Part shown: positions 16,561 through 23,599 of the stretch, piece by piece
How positions within the stretch are numbered: the first letter of the stretch is position 1
Layout: every line of letters starts with the position of its first letter
Assembly (NCBI GenBank): GCA_003640645.1
Contig: QGHH01000040.1
Coordinates: 1-37,185 of the forward strand
DNA: 37,185 nt
Direction of reading: 5' to 3'
From: Fredinandcohnia aciditolerans
GTDB lineage: Bacteria > Bacillota > Bacilli > Bacillales > Bacillaceae_L
Position numbers and translations under genes: made by a program
Notes under the pieces: generated by a model
Database searches by the model: none
What the model was told of the DNA's origin: nothing
The model's input: the letters and a program-made list of their open reading frames with translations, nothing else

Positions 16561-16573
16561 TTACATAATGTAA
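16561..16573. promoter_or_regulatory. TTACAT-N-ATGTAA palindrome upstream of the DUF421 gene
   Basis: TTACAT-A-ATGTAA is a perfect 6+1+6 inverted repeat between the divergent genes at 16458 and 16679. It shares its core with the palindrome at 10765-10777. Confidence 0.4.
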
Positions 16574-16678
16574 CAAGAGTCATTTATCATGGGCACGATT
16601 TACTGACACTCCTCAATTATGCTAAATCTCCTACTTTTGGAAATATTATAAGGGAGGTACTTTTAGAGGAGGATAATT

Positions 16679-17410
16679 ATGTTTGATGAAGCTCTTGTTG
16701 TCTTTGTGAGAGTTATTATTTCTTTTTTTACTCTCTTAATTTTCACTCGAATACTCGGGAAACAAGAAGTAGGACAATTGACCTTTTTTGATTATGTAAA
16801 CGGTATTACAATCGGTTCCATTGCAGCCTCATTAGCCACTGACTTATCATCAAAGGCTTGGGCACACTGGGTCGGTTTAGCCGGTTTTGCCTTATTTACT
16901 TTTCTATTACAATTTATAACTGTAAAAAATCGCTACATAGGAAGGGTTCTTGATGGAGAGCCCACTGTAGTAATCGAGGATGGAAAGATTTTAGAAAAAA
17001 ATTTAGTGAAAATGCGAATTAAAATTAGCGAGTTAACAATGCTCCTTCGTGATCGAGGAGTCTTTGATATTACACAGGTTGATTTAGCGATATTCGAAAT
17101 AAATGGAAAACTGTCGGTACTACAAAAATCCGATTATCTTCCCGTAACTCCAAAGGATCTAAACATTCCCGTTTCTCCAAGCGGTCTATCCACCGAGGTC
17201 ATACAGGATGGGATAGTTATTGATCAAAATTTATTGCAGAGAAAAAAAGATCGAAATTGGTTATTGCAACAATTACGGTCAAAAGGTATAGATGATGTTC
17301 AACAAGTATTTTATGCTTTAATTTTACCCAATGATAAATTATATATTGATGTATACGAAGACCATGTTAGTAATAAAGCAGATATTGGTGACTATGAGGG
17401 ACCATTTTAA
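16679..17410 (+). CDS. DUF421 membrane protein (YetF/YdfR family)
   Basis: A 243-residue protein with about three N-terminal membrane helices (6-24, 38-55, 63-80) and a cytoplasmic DUF421 domain. Family landmarks are RILGKQEVGQLTFFDYVNGITIGSIAA near 22-48, GEPTVVIEDGKI near 98 and LRDRGVFDITQVDLAIFE near 125-142. B. subtilis has several such proteins (YetF, YdfR, YkjA, YrbG), some linked to spore membranes; I cannot assign an orthologue. AGAGGAGG lies 7 nt before the ATG. It is followed after 19 bp by a DUF4363 gene, a pairing common in Bacilli, so the two probably form one operon. Confidence 0.87.
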   Translation: MFDEALVVFVRVIISFFTLLIFTRILGKQEVGQLTFFDYVNGITIGSIAASLATDLSSKAWAHWVGLAGFALFTFLLQFITVKNRYIGRVLDGEPTVVIEDGKILEKNLVKMRIKISELTMLLRDRGVFDITQVDLAIFEINGKLSVLQKSDYLPVTPKDLNIPVSPSGLSTEVIQDGIVIDQNLLQRKKDRNWLLQQLRSKGIDDVQQVFYALILPNDKLYIDVYEDHVSNKADIGDYEGPF

Positions 17411-17429
17411 AATTGTTGAGGTGAAGACA

Positions 17430-17795
17430 TTGAAAAAATTTTTATTATTTCTTATCCCTCTTCTAACATTAGTACTTTTTATTTTAATTATGAATAGTGG
17501 CTCGTTATTAAAAAAACCTTTAGGAAAAGAAGACCGATTATATGAAACCGTACAGCAAATCGAAGTTGACGTAAAAGAAAAGAATTGGGATAAAGCCAAT
17601 AATAAGATCAATTATGCTGAAACTGCATGGAAAAAAATTGTCCGTAGAATTCAATTCAGTGTAGAAAAAGAATATATATTCCAGATAAATGAAACCCTTT
17701 CTCGAATAAAAGGTGGCATAAAAGTAAAAGATGACAAAGCAATTATAGAAGAAGTCTACTATTTCTATGAACTATGGGATAAGTTAGCAAAATAA
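17430..17795 (+). CDS. DUF4363 family protein
   Basis: A 121-residue protein with one N-terminal membrane helix (about 3-22) and an extracytoplasmic helical domain rich in Lys/Glu (WDKANNKINYAETAWKKI near 57-75). This is the DUF4363 pattern seen next to DUF421 proteins. The longest open frame starts inside the DUF421 gene at 17331. The GAGGTGA ribosome site, however, precedes a TTG at 17430, giving a normal Lys-rich N-terminus followed by a membrane helix, so I choose TTG. Function unknown; the pair may act together at the membrane. Confidence 0.78.
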   Translation: MKKFLLFLIPLLTLVLFILIMNSGSLLKKPLGKEDRLYETVQQIEVDVKEKNWDKANNKINYAETAWKKIVRRIQFSVEKEYIFQINETLSRIKGGIKVKDDKAIIEEVYYFYELWDKLAK

Positions 17796-17890
17796 CAAGA
17801 GGCCAAAATCAACTTCCAATTTTACTGAACATATAAGGACTAGTTTATTCCATCATTATTACGCCAATGCATCACCTAATAACGTTTAGC

Positions 17891-17937
17891 AAAAGAGAAA
17901 AGGCTTCTCAAAAAGTCTGGTTTACTTAGAGAAGCCT
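17891..17937 (-). terminator. Terminator of the 17951-18291 locus
   Basis: AGGCTTCTC / GAGAAGCCT (19-nt loop), followed on the minus strand by TTTTCTCTTTTG. It is placed 13 bp beyond the stop at 17951. Confidence 0.65.
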
Positions 17938-17950
17938 ACATTAATCCTTA

Positions 17951-18291
17951 TTATATTATGTTAGTATTACCTGATTCTTTTTTCTCTAAATCAAACCATT
18001 CTCGAATCAGTAGCTGAACTACCGGCTCACCATTATATACATAGGGATTGCGGTGATTATAGTCATATCCAATGAACTTTTTAATAATAGACTTGTGCAA
18101 TTTCCAAATCCTCTTTTGTCTCAATGCCTTCAAGAATAACCATCATTTTTGGAAAAATGGTGAAAAAGCTCAGTAAGAAAGCTCATATTTGAGGAAAAAA
18201 GAATATTAATCATTTCTAAAAGGAAGTAATTTGTATATAAGCCGATCGCCATCCTTGTATATGGATCCTCATTCTGATCCCCCTTACTCAC
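17951..18291 (-). pseudogene. Possible frameshifted small gene, function unknown
   Basis: Two minus-strand frames meet at a TTGA overlap. A 53-codon frame (18291-18130, GTG start) begins VSKGDQNEDPYTRMAIGL and stops at TGA. A 60-codon frame starts at the overlapping TTG (18133) and runs to 17951, with NPYVYNGEPVVQLLIREWF. Joined by one frameshift they would give a coherent protein of about 113 residues with helical character. Neither has a good ribosome site, but a terminator follows. A third frame contains LEGIETKEDLEIAQ, which resembles an EAL-domain motif, so an alternative is a more decayed EAL gene. I cannot decide between a frameshifted gene and two tiny coupled ones. Confidence 0.4.
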
Positions 18292-18321
18292 AAAAGATGT
18301 TTTTTCCTTTCTAATATGATT

Positions 18322-18356
18322 AAAAAAGAGCTAATCAACTATAACCTGATTAGCTC
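18322..18356 (-). terminator. Terminator of the quinone-resistance operon
   Basis: On the minus strand GAGCTAATCA / TGATTAGCTC is followed by TTTTTT, 11 bp beyond the wrbA-like stop. Confidence 0.93.
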
Positions 18357-18366
18357 CTAGGATTAA

Positions 18367-19032
18367 TTATTGATTTCCTTTTTTAACCCATTCAGCAACA
18401 TTAACAGTACGTTTTGCCTGGTGTTTTACAGCACCCTGTACGTCCTCAATCATCTTTCCATCCTGACCTACAGTAACACTTGTTCCGTATGGATTTCCGC
18501 CTGCTCCAAATATAACAGGATCGGTATAACCAGGTGTTGCAATAATAGCACCCCAGTGCATCATGCTTGTGTATAACGAAAGAAGTGTTGCCTCTTGTCC
18601 ACCGTGTGGATTTTGTGCAGAAGTCATTGCACTTACAACTTTATTAACCGTTTTTCCAGTAGCCCAAAGTCCACCTTGGGTATCAAGGAATTGTTTCATT
18701 TGTGATGGCATGTTACCAAATCGTGTTGGTACACTGAATATAATAGCATCTGCCCATTCTACATCAGCCGATGTTGCCACTGGAACGTCTTTCGTTGCTT
18801 CAACAGTTCCTTTCCATACTTCATTTCCCTCGATTACGGATTCAGGAGCTAATTCTTGTACTTTTAAAACCTTGACTTCTGCTCCAGCTTCTTTTGCGCC
18901 TTCTTCTGCCCATTTTGCTAATTGATAGTTTGTTCCACCCATGCTGTAAAATATGACTGCTAATTTAACATTTGACATATTTACTATCTCCTTTTCTGAT
19001 GATTTACCAAATATTTTTGATAAAAAACCCAT
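18367..19032 (-). CDS. WrbA-type NAD(P)H:quinone oxidoreductase (flavodoxin-like)
   Basis: A 221-residue flavoprotein that should reduce quinones by two electrons, avoiding semiquinones. FMN-binding motifs of the WrbA family are visible: YSMGGTNYQLA near 30-40, SVPTRFGNMPSQMKQFLDT near 100-118 and MTSAQNPHGGQEAT near 137-150. Residues GAGGNPYGTS near 177 are also typical. A roughly 20-residue N-terminal extension (MGFLSKIFGKSSEKE) precedes the fold; the AGGAGGTG site supports this start, though the internal Met before SNVKLAV is an alternative. It is the last gene of the operon with DoxX, hydrolase and dioxygenase genes, so quinone detoxification is the natural role. Confidence 0.87.
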   Translation of the reverse strand: MGFLSKIFGKSSEKEIVNMSNVKLAVIFYSMGGTNYQLAKWAEEGAKEAGAEVKVLKVQELAPESVIEGNEVWKGTVEATKDVPVATSADVEWADAIIFSVPTRFGNMPSQMKQFLDTQGGLWATGKTVNKVVSAMTSAQNPHGGQEATLLSLYTSMMHWGAIIATPGYTDPVIFGAGGNPYGTSVTVGQDGKMIEDVQGAVKHQAKRTVNVAEWVKKGNQ

Positions 19033-19078
19033 TTAGTACACCTCCTATTATTCCACTCTCTAAAATTTGCATTCCTTG

Positions 19079-19504
19079 TTAGGCGGCTCTTTTTAGTTCA
19101 TTTGAATTTTGATTAAACAGTACGCGATTTAGGGATAATAACTTACTACCATTAATCGCAAGATAAACAGCTATCGCTAAAAATGCTAAATCTAATTCAT
19201 ATCCTGCCATTTGACCATTTCCTAATAAACCAACTGGAAGTTTGGCCGTAATGATTGCTCCAACCATTATTAGAGCAATTAAAATAGATACCAGTCTAGT
19301 GGCAAATCCAATAAATAGTGCTATACCTCCAACTAGTTCAATTAAAGCAACTACATATGCCATAAATCCAGGTATATTAATACTCTCAAACCATCCGACA
19401 GTATTCTCAATTCCTCCTTGGAACTTAACTAATCCATGTATAAAAAATAGTATCCCCAGTGTAACTCGTAAAATAAGTGCTCCAATTTCGTTTATTTGTG
19501 TCAT
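19079..19504 (-). CDS. mhqP: DoxX family membrane protein (MhqP/CatD type)
   Basis: A 141-residue protein with four membrane helices (about 8-26, 48-68, 72-90, 103-122). The DoxX signature is LGILFFIHGLVKFQGG near 16-31. B. subtilis MhqP and CatD are DoxX proteins encoded next to ring-cleaving dioxygenases and induced by quinones and catechols, and the context here is the same. The ribosome site is AGGAGAAGAG. The symbol is given by context; CatD-like is an alternative. Biochemical role unproven; it may help detoxification at the membrane. Confidence 0.72.
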   Translation of the reverse strand: MTQINEIGALILRVTLGILFFIHGLVKFQGGIENTVGWFESINIPGFMAYVVALIELVGGIALFIGFATRLVSILIALIMVGAIITAKLPVGLLGNGQMAGYELDLAFLAIAVYLAINGSKLLSLNRVLFNQNSNELKRAA

Positions 19505-19534
19505 TTTCTCTTCTCCTATAAAATATTTTTTAAA

Positions 19535-20140
19535 TTATAATTTTTTATACCATTGTGCAGCAGCTTCTACTTCTGTTACTGTCAACTGATGACCTCTATT
19601 TTCCCAATGAATTTCTACATCCGCATTTGCCTTTTCTAATATAGATTGTAGCTCAGTAGATTCCATAGGCGAGCAAATTGGATCATTAGTTCCAGCTGCA
19701 ATAAATACGGCCTTCCCTGTTAAATCAGGAAGATCAATTCCTTTGCGAGGAACCATTGGATGATGAAGTATTGCTCCTTTTAATGCATCTTGATAGTGAA
19801 ATAAAAGACTAGCTGCTATATTTGCCCCATTTGAATATCCAATTGCAAGGATGTTATTGCGATTAAATTCATATTTGTCAGCTGCTTCATCAAGAAACTG
19901 ATTTAGTTCTTTTGTTCTGAATATAAGGTCTTCTATATCAAAAACTCCTTCAGCCAATCTTCTGAAGAAACGTGGCATGCCATTTTCTAAAACATTTCCT
20001 CGAACACTTAATACAGAGGCCTCATCATCAATTCTTCCTGCAAGTGGAAGCAAGTCCAATTCGTTTCCACCAGTTCCGTGGAGTAATAGTAAAGTAGGTT
20101 TTTGAGGGTTCGTACCCTTATTAAAAATGTGTTTCATCAT
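19535..20140 (-). CDS. mhqD: MhqD-type alpha/beta hydrolase (carboxylesterase)
   Basis: A 201-residue serine hydrolase of the phospholipase/carboxylesterase type. The nucleophile is Ser103 in GYSNGA, the acid is Asp153 in GTNDPI and the base is His184 in RGHQLT. The oxyanion segment is LLHGTGGNELDL near 19-30. In B. subtilis mhqD lies behind the dioxygenase gene mhqE in the MhqR regulon. Here too its ATG overlaps the dioxygenase stop by 4 bp (ATGA), so translation is coupled. The substrate is probably a ring-cleavage product or thioester (inference). Confidence 0.85.
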   Translation of the reverse strand: MMKHIFNKGTNPQKPTLLLLHGTGGNELDLLPLAGRIDDEASVLSVRGNVLENGMPRFFRRLAEGVFDIEDLIFRTKELNQFLDEAADKYEFNRNNILAIGYSNGANIAASLLFHYQDALKGAILHHPMVPRKGIDLPDLTGKAVFIAAGTNDPICSPMESTELQSILEKANADVEIHWENRGHQLTVTEVEAAAQWYKKL

Positions 20141-21081
20141 TTATCTCCTTCCAATACGCGAACCTCAACAGAAGGTAAGCTTTCTTCTAATTCTTCTCGT
20201 TTTGACTCTAACCATGTAGGAAGCATGAGCTTTTTACCTAGCTCATGAGTTGGCTCATCCACTGAAAAACCTGGTGGGTCGGTCGCTATCTCGAAAAGGA
20301 TTCCTCCTTCTTCATGAAAGTACACAGCTTTAAAGTAGTTTCGGTCCCGTATTTCAGTTGGGTGATACCCTTTCTCTTGAAGAAGATTTCTCCATCTGAA
20401 AAGATCTTCTTCATCCTTTGCCCTCCATGCAATATGGTGAACAGTTCCTGCTCCCATTAGACCTCTAACTGATGGAGTTAACTTAATGTCTATGATATTT
20501 CCAAGTGAAGCATCGGACTTGAATCGAAGAAAGCCTTCTTCGTCACCAATGCATGTGAGACCTAATACATTCTCAAGTACATCTGCAGTCTTATTGGGTT
20601 GTGCGGAGATTAAGGTTGCACCAGCAAATCCTTTAATTGCATCCTTAGATTTAATCCCGCCAAAACTCCAATTATTAGTTGGTCCTTCAATTCTTTCTAT
20701 TAGTTCAATTTCTAGCCCGTCTGGATCATTAAATGTTACATAACTTTCTCCATAGCGAATAGAAGACTTAAATTCAACACCAAACTTACGCAAACGTTCT
20801 TCCCAAAATTGTAACGAGCCAGGAGGAATAGAATAGCTTGTAACCCCTACTTGCCCCATGCCAATGCGACCTTTTAGCTGTTTTGGCCATGGAAAAAAAG
20901 TAATGACTGTTCCGGGTTCACCAGTTTCATTCCCAAAATAGAGGTGATAAACCTCTGGGCGATCAAAATTAATTGTTTTTTTAACAAGCCTAAGCCCCAG
21001 TACACCAGCATAAAAATCAATATTTCTTTGTGCATCGTTAACCATTGCTGTTATATGATGAATGCCCGCTGTTCTTTGCAT
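20137..21081 (-). CDS. mhqE: Ring-cleaving dioxygenase, glyoxalase/VOC fold (MhqE/MhqO type)
   Basis: A 314-residue two-domain VOC protein for hydroquinone/catechol ring cleavage. The likely metal ligands are the His in GIHHITA near residue 8-9, the His in GTVHHIAWR near 212, and Glu in ILFEIATDPPGF near 261. The open frame extends a few codons up to a GTG, but ATG 21081 is the one spaced 6 nt from GGAGGG. It is a paralogue of the dioxygenase at 21804-22742 (shared LYFGNETG/LYFGNEGG, FFPW, QVGVTSY). It is in an operon with the downstream hydrolase; the name mhqE follows the mhqE-mhqD pairing in B. subtilis. Confidence 0.85.
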   Translation of the reverse strand: MQRTAGIHHITAMVNDAQRNIDFYAGVLGLRLVKKTINFDRPEVYHLYFGNETGEPGTVITFFPWPKQLKGRIGMGQVGVTSYSIPPGSLQFWEERLRKFGVEFKSSIRYGESYVTFNDPDGLEIELIERIEGPTNNWSFGGIKSKDAIKGFAGATLISAQPNKTADVLENVLGLTCIGDEEGFLRFKSDASLGNIIDIKLTPSVRGLMGAGTVHHIAWRAKDEEDLFRWRNLLQEKGYHPTEIRDRNYFKAVYFHEEGGILFEIATDPPGFSVDEPTHELGKKLMLPTWLESKREELEESLPSVEVRVLEGDK

Positions 21082-21100
21082 CTCATTCCCTCCATTCACT

Positions 21101-21170
21101 AGGGACAGAGGGGGCAGGTCCCTCGTCCCAAAAATTTCACTTAATTGGTGGACAACATACCTGTCCCCTT
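21101..21170. repeat. G/C-rich GGGACAG-type intergenic repeat
   Basis: A locally G/C-rich 70-bp element in an AT-rich region. It contains GGGACAGAGGGGGCAGGTCCC and, 40 bp on, ACCTGTCCCC, the near-perfect inverse of GGGGGCAGGT. Elements with GGGGACAGGT-type ends are scattered in many Bacillus genomes (from memory). It sits inside the mhq operon between the flavin reductase and mhqE genes. Confidence 0.5.
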
Positions 21171-21174
21171 GACT

Positions 21175-21792
21175 CTACTTAGGTCGTTCTATCTCAAATA
21201 GATCTCCGATTTTTGCATAGTTGGCACCAGCCAACCGGCTCACGGCAGCTAACCCTCGAGGATCAATTCTCCCTTTTGCGTAGATATCATCTTCAATATG
21301 ATATTGAACAACTCTTCCTATGATAAAATCACAACCTGGAGAATTAACCCCACCCAATTCTAAAGATTGTTCCAATACGCACTCCAATCGAACCTTTGCT
21401 TCTTTCACTCCAGGCACAGAGACCTTTACACTTTCAATCGATGTTAATCCCGCTAATTCAATCTCACTTTGATTTGGTGGTAAACTTGCAGCTGTTTTAT
21501 TGATCTTTTCAACATTTTGTTCATCCACAATATGGACTACAAATTCCTTTAACGATGCAATGTTTCTAGCAGTATCCTTCTGTCTGCCCTCTGTACGTTG
21601 TATTGACAATGAAATCATCGGAGGATTTGAGGAAACAATATTAAAATAACTAAAAGGTGCTCCATTTAAGACTCCCTCTTCAGATAGAGTTGTAACAAAT
21701 GCAATAGGCCTTGGAATAATACTACCTATTAGAAACTTATAATTTTCTCTTTCTGATATAGAAGTAGGGTCAATTGAAAGCATAGGATTCAT
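21175..21792 (-). CDS. Flavin reductase-like FMN-binding protein
   Basis: A 205-residue protein of the flavin reductase domain family (DIM6/NTAB, YwrF-like). It begins with the typical NYKFLIGSIIPRPIAFVTT (about 17-35), then GAPFSYFNIVSSNPPMISLSI and a DTARNI segment that contacts FMN. The C-terminal GRIDPRGLAAVSRLAGANYAKI near 175-195 is also characteristic. It lies 11 bp downstream of one dioxygenase gene and upstream of the other, so it probably supplies reduced flavin or quinone reduction in aromatic detoxification (inference from context). It is an additional member relative to the B. subtilis mhq operons. Confidence 0.83.
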   Translation of the reverse strand: MNPMLSIDPTSISERENYKFLIGSIIPRPIAFVTTLSEEGVLNGAPFSYFNIVSSNPPMISLSIQRTEGRQKDTARNIASLKEFVVHIVDEQNVEKINKTAASLPPNQSEIELAGLTSIESVKVSVPGVKEAKVRLECVLEQSLELGGVNSPGCDFIIGRVVQYHIEDDIYAKGRIDPRGLAAVSRLAGANYAKIGDLFEIERPK

Positions 21793-21803
21793 TCCTTTTC
21801 AAA

Positions 21804-22742
21804 TTAATCTAGTTTTCTCACCTTAATAGGAATTAAACTGTGTTCGAGCTGCTCTCTATATTGTTCATATTGTGCAGGTAACATTAATTGTTCTCCCATT
21901 GTTTCGTGTGATTCATCATGTGCGAATCCAGGAGGATCTGTTGCGATTTCGAATAGGATTTCTCCATGTTCTCTAAAATAAATAGCATTAAAATAATTTC
22001 TGTCTTGTACTGGAGTTACACCGTAGCCATTTTGGGCAACATATTTTTGCCAATCTAATTGGTCTTTGTCATCACTAGCTCTCCATGCGATGTGGTGAAC
22101 TGTTCCAACACCCATTTGGCCTCTGCCAGTTGAAACAACTTTAAGGTCGATGATATTTCCGATATCTGCAGAAGAACGATAACGAACAAAATCTCCTTCT
22201 TCACCTACTTTTTCAAGACCCATTACTTTTTCGAGTGTTTCAGCTGTTTTATCTGGCTTTGCTGAAAATAATGTAGCGCCGCCAAAACCTTTTATTGCAA
22301 CTTCAGGTGTTACATCTCCGAATGTCCACGTATTGATTTCGCCTTCTTCTCTCTCAACGATTTCTAGGTGAAGTCCATGTGGATCATCAAATTCCAAAAA
22401 TGTTTCTCCAAATCGTGTGATTTTAGTGTAAGGAATATCAAATTTTTCTAACCTCAATTCCCAAAAGTCCAATGCTCCTTTTGGAACAACATAAGAAGTT
22501 ACACCTACTTGACCGTCCCCAATTTTTCCTTGATAAGCGTCTGCCCAAGGGAAAAACGTAATGATCGTCCCTGGTTTTCCACCTTCATTTCCAAAATAAA
22601 GGTGATACGTACCTGGATCATCGAAATTTACTGTTTGCTTTACTAAACGTAACCCTAAAACTCCTGCGTAGAAATCTATATTTTCTTGTGGATGACCAAC
22701 TATTGCTGTAATGTGGTGAATCCCCATTGTCTTTTTACTCAC
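21804..22742 (-). CDS. mhqO: Ring-cleaving dioxygenase, glyoxalase/VOC fold (MhqO/MhqA type)
   Basis: A 312-residue protein, the length of B. subtilis MhqO. Two VOC modules (about 7-130 and 150-275) carry His10 (GIHHITA), His217 (GTVHHIAWR) and Glu265 (ILFEIATDPPGF) as probable metal ligands for extradiol cleavage of hydroquinones or catechols. It is the first gene of the operon. An MhqR-like operator at 22840-22857 lies about 100 bp upstream. MhqO and MhqA are hard to separate by eye, so the symbol is tentative. Confidence 0.85.
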   Translation of the reverse strand: MSKKTMGIHHITAIVGHPQENIDFYAGVLGLRLVKQTVNFDDPGTYHLYFGNEGGKPGTIITFFPWADAYQGKIGDGQVGVTSYVVPKGALDFWELRLEKFDIPYTKITRFGETFLEFDDPHGLHLEIVEREEGEINTWTFGDVTPEVAIKGFGGATLFSAKPDKTAETLEKVMGLEKVGEEGDFVRYRSSADIGNIIDLKVVSTGRGQMGVGTVHHIAWRASDDKDQLDWQKYVAQNGYGVTPVQDRNYFNAIYFREHGEILFEIATDPPGFAHDESHETMGEQLMLPAQYEQYREQLEHSLIPIKVRKLD

Positions 22743-22839
22743 TTTTTACCACTCCTTATTTTAGTTTTTTGACTAATTTACTATCATGTTTTACTAATAA
22801 AATAAAACCATTCTATTTATATATAATCTTTAATTAAAG

Positions 22840-22857
22840 TATCTTTATTTCAAGATA
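22840..22857. promoter_or_regulatory. MhqR-type operator upstream of the dioxygenase operon
   Basis: TATCTT-TATTTC-AAGATA is an inverted repeat matching, in core, the perfect palindrome at the mhqR promoter. Position between mhqR and the dioxygenase gene supports repression of the operon by MhqR. Confidence 0.7.
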
Positions 22858-22889
22858 TATAACAAAAAATATATCATTACTTTTTAGAA

Positions 22890-23318
22890 CTAATCTTCTA
22901 CCTTTTCTTTTACTCTTTTTAAAAAATCTACCAGAGTATCCACCTCACTATAGGTTAGTGAATCAAAAACCCGATCTACAAAATCCTCATGTTCAGGCAT
23001 TATTTTATTCATTATTGCAATTCCAGCATCAGTCAACGTTACATGTATAGCACGTCGATCATCTGGACAAGCACTTCGCTTTAATAATCCTTTTTGTTCT
23101 AACCTATCAATTACATATGTCATTGAACCACTTGTTATCAGGACACTCTTACCAATTTGTTGAATGGTTTGCTTACCTTTATGAAAAAGTACTTCTAGTA
23201 CTGAAAACTCAGTTATGCTTAAGTTATTTTTCATCATATCGTCTTTAATTCTCTCTTGGAGCGCTCTTGATGTTTGCATTAAAATCAAAAATGGTTGGTT
23301 TGTGCATTTTCTTGCCAC
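22890..23318 (-). CDS. mhqR: MarR-family repressor MhqR
   Basis: A 142-residue winged-helix repressor. The MarR core reads LSITEFSVLEVLFHKGKQTIQQIGKSVLITSGSMTYVIDRLEQKGLL (about 34-80, quoted here only as the region), followed by the wing sequence CPDDRRAIHVTLTD. In B. subtilis MhqR represses mhqA, mhqED and mhqNOP and is released by quinones; here the target genes follow directly. The start is GTG at 23318 with AGGAGGTG 6 nt upstream. Its promoter -10 overlaps a perfect palindrome, so it should repress itself too. Length and neighbourhood fit the orthologue. Confidence 0.85.
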   Translation of the reverse strand: MARKCTNQPFLILMQTSRALQERIKDDMMKNNLSITEFSVLEVLFHKGKQTIQQIGKSVLITSGSMTYVIDRLEQKGLLKRSACPDDRRAIHVTLTDAGIAIMNKIMPEHEDFVDRVFDSLTYSEVDTLVDFLKRVKEKVED

Positions 23319-23333
23319 ACTAACACCTCCTAA

Positions 23334-23346
23334 AAGATAATATCTT
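23334..23346. promoter_or_regulatory. Second MhqR-like half-palindrome
   Basis: AAGATA-A-TATCTT, a short inverted repeat of the same half-site, lies between the main operator and the mhqR start codon. Confidence 0.5.
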
Positions 23347-23354
23347 GGATTTGA

Positions 23355-23374
23355 TTATCTTGATTTCAAGATAA
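23355..23374. promoter_or_regulatory. MhqR operator at its own promoter
   Basis: TTATCTTGA-TT-TCAAGATAA is a perfect 9+2+9 inverted repeat, directly downstream of and touching the -10 box of the mhqR promoter. This is the expected position for autorepression. Confidence 0.8.
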
Positions 23375-23402
23375 TAATATAACATAATAAAGCATATGTC
23401 AA
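23374..23402 (-). promoter_or_regulatory. mhqR promoter
   Basis: On the minus strand there is a consensus TTGACA (23402-23397), a 17-bp spacer and TATTAT (23379-23374), followed at once by the operator palindrome. Confidence 0.78.
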
Positions 23403-23510
23403 ATGTTATTTGTAATAGCATTTCATCTGCTATATTGCAATTTAGTTTTAGTATAATTTTTTATAAAAAGAAATTATTTTGAACAAATAAACTCTCAAAG
23501 GAGTATTTAG

Positions 23511-23567
23511 ATGTTGAAAAAGGTTTGCCTCACTGGCATGGGCCAGTTTTCCAAAAGGACCACATAA
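23511..23567 (+). CDS. Putative 18-residue peptide or sRNA upstream of a terminator
   Basis: ATG preceded by AAAGGAG reads MLKKVCLTGMGQFSKRTT and stops 1 nt into a perfect terminator stem. The frame contains ACTGGC-ATGG-GCCAGT, a 6+4+6 inverted repeat. No other plus-strand gene is near, so this may be a tiny protein gene, a small RNA, or a decayed leader. Confidence 0.3.
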   Translation: MLKKVCLTGMGQFSKRTT

Positions 23568-23599
23568 AAAACGAATTCCATACCAGGAATTCGTTTTTT
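23566..23599. terminator. Bidirectional terminator between mhqR and groEL
   Basis: AAAAAACGAATTCC-ATACCA-GGAATTCGTTTTTT is fully symmetrical, with A and T runs on both sides. It can end leftward groEL transcripts and any rightward transcript from about 23460. Confidence 0.9.

Noticed and set aside
18093-18182. EAL-domain (c-di-GMP phosphodiesterase) remnant suggested by LEGIETKEDLEIAQ
   Set aside because: Only about 14 residues match, in a frame different from the two longer frames, and no other EAL motif was found nearby. Mentioned as an alternative only.
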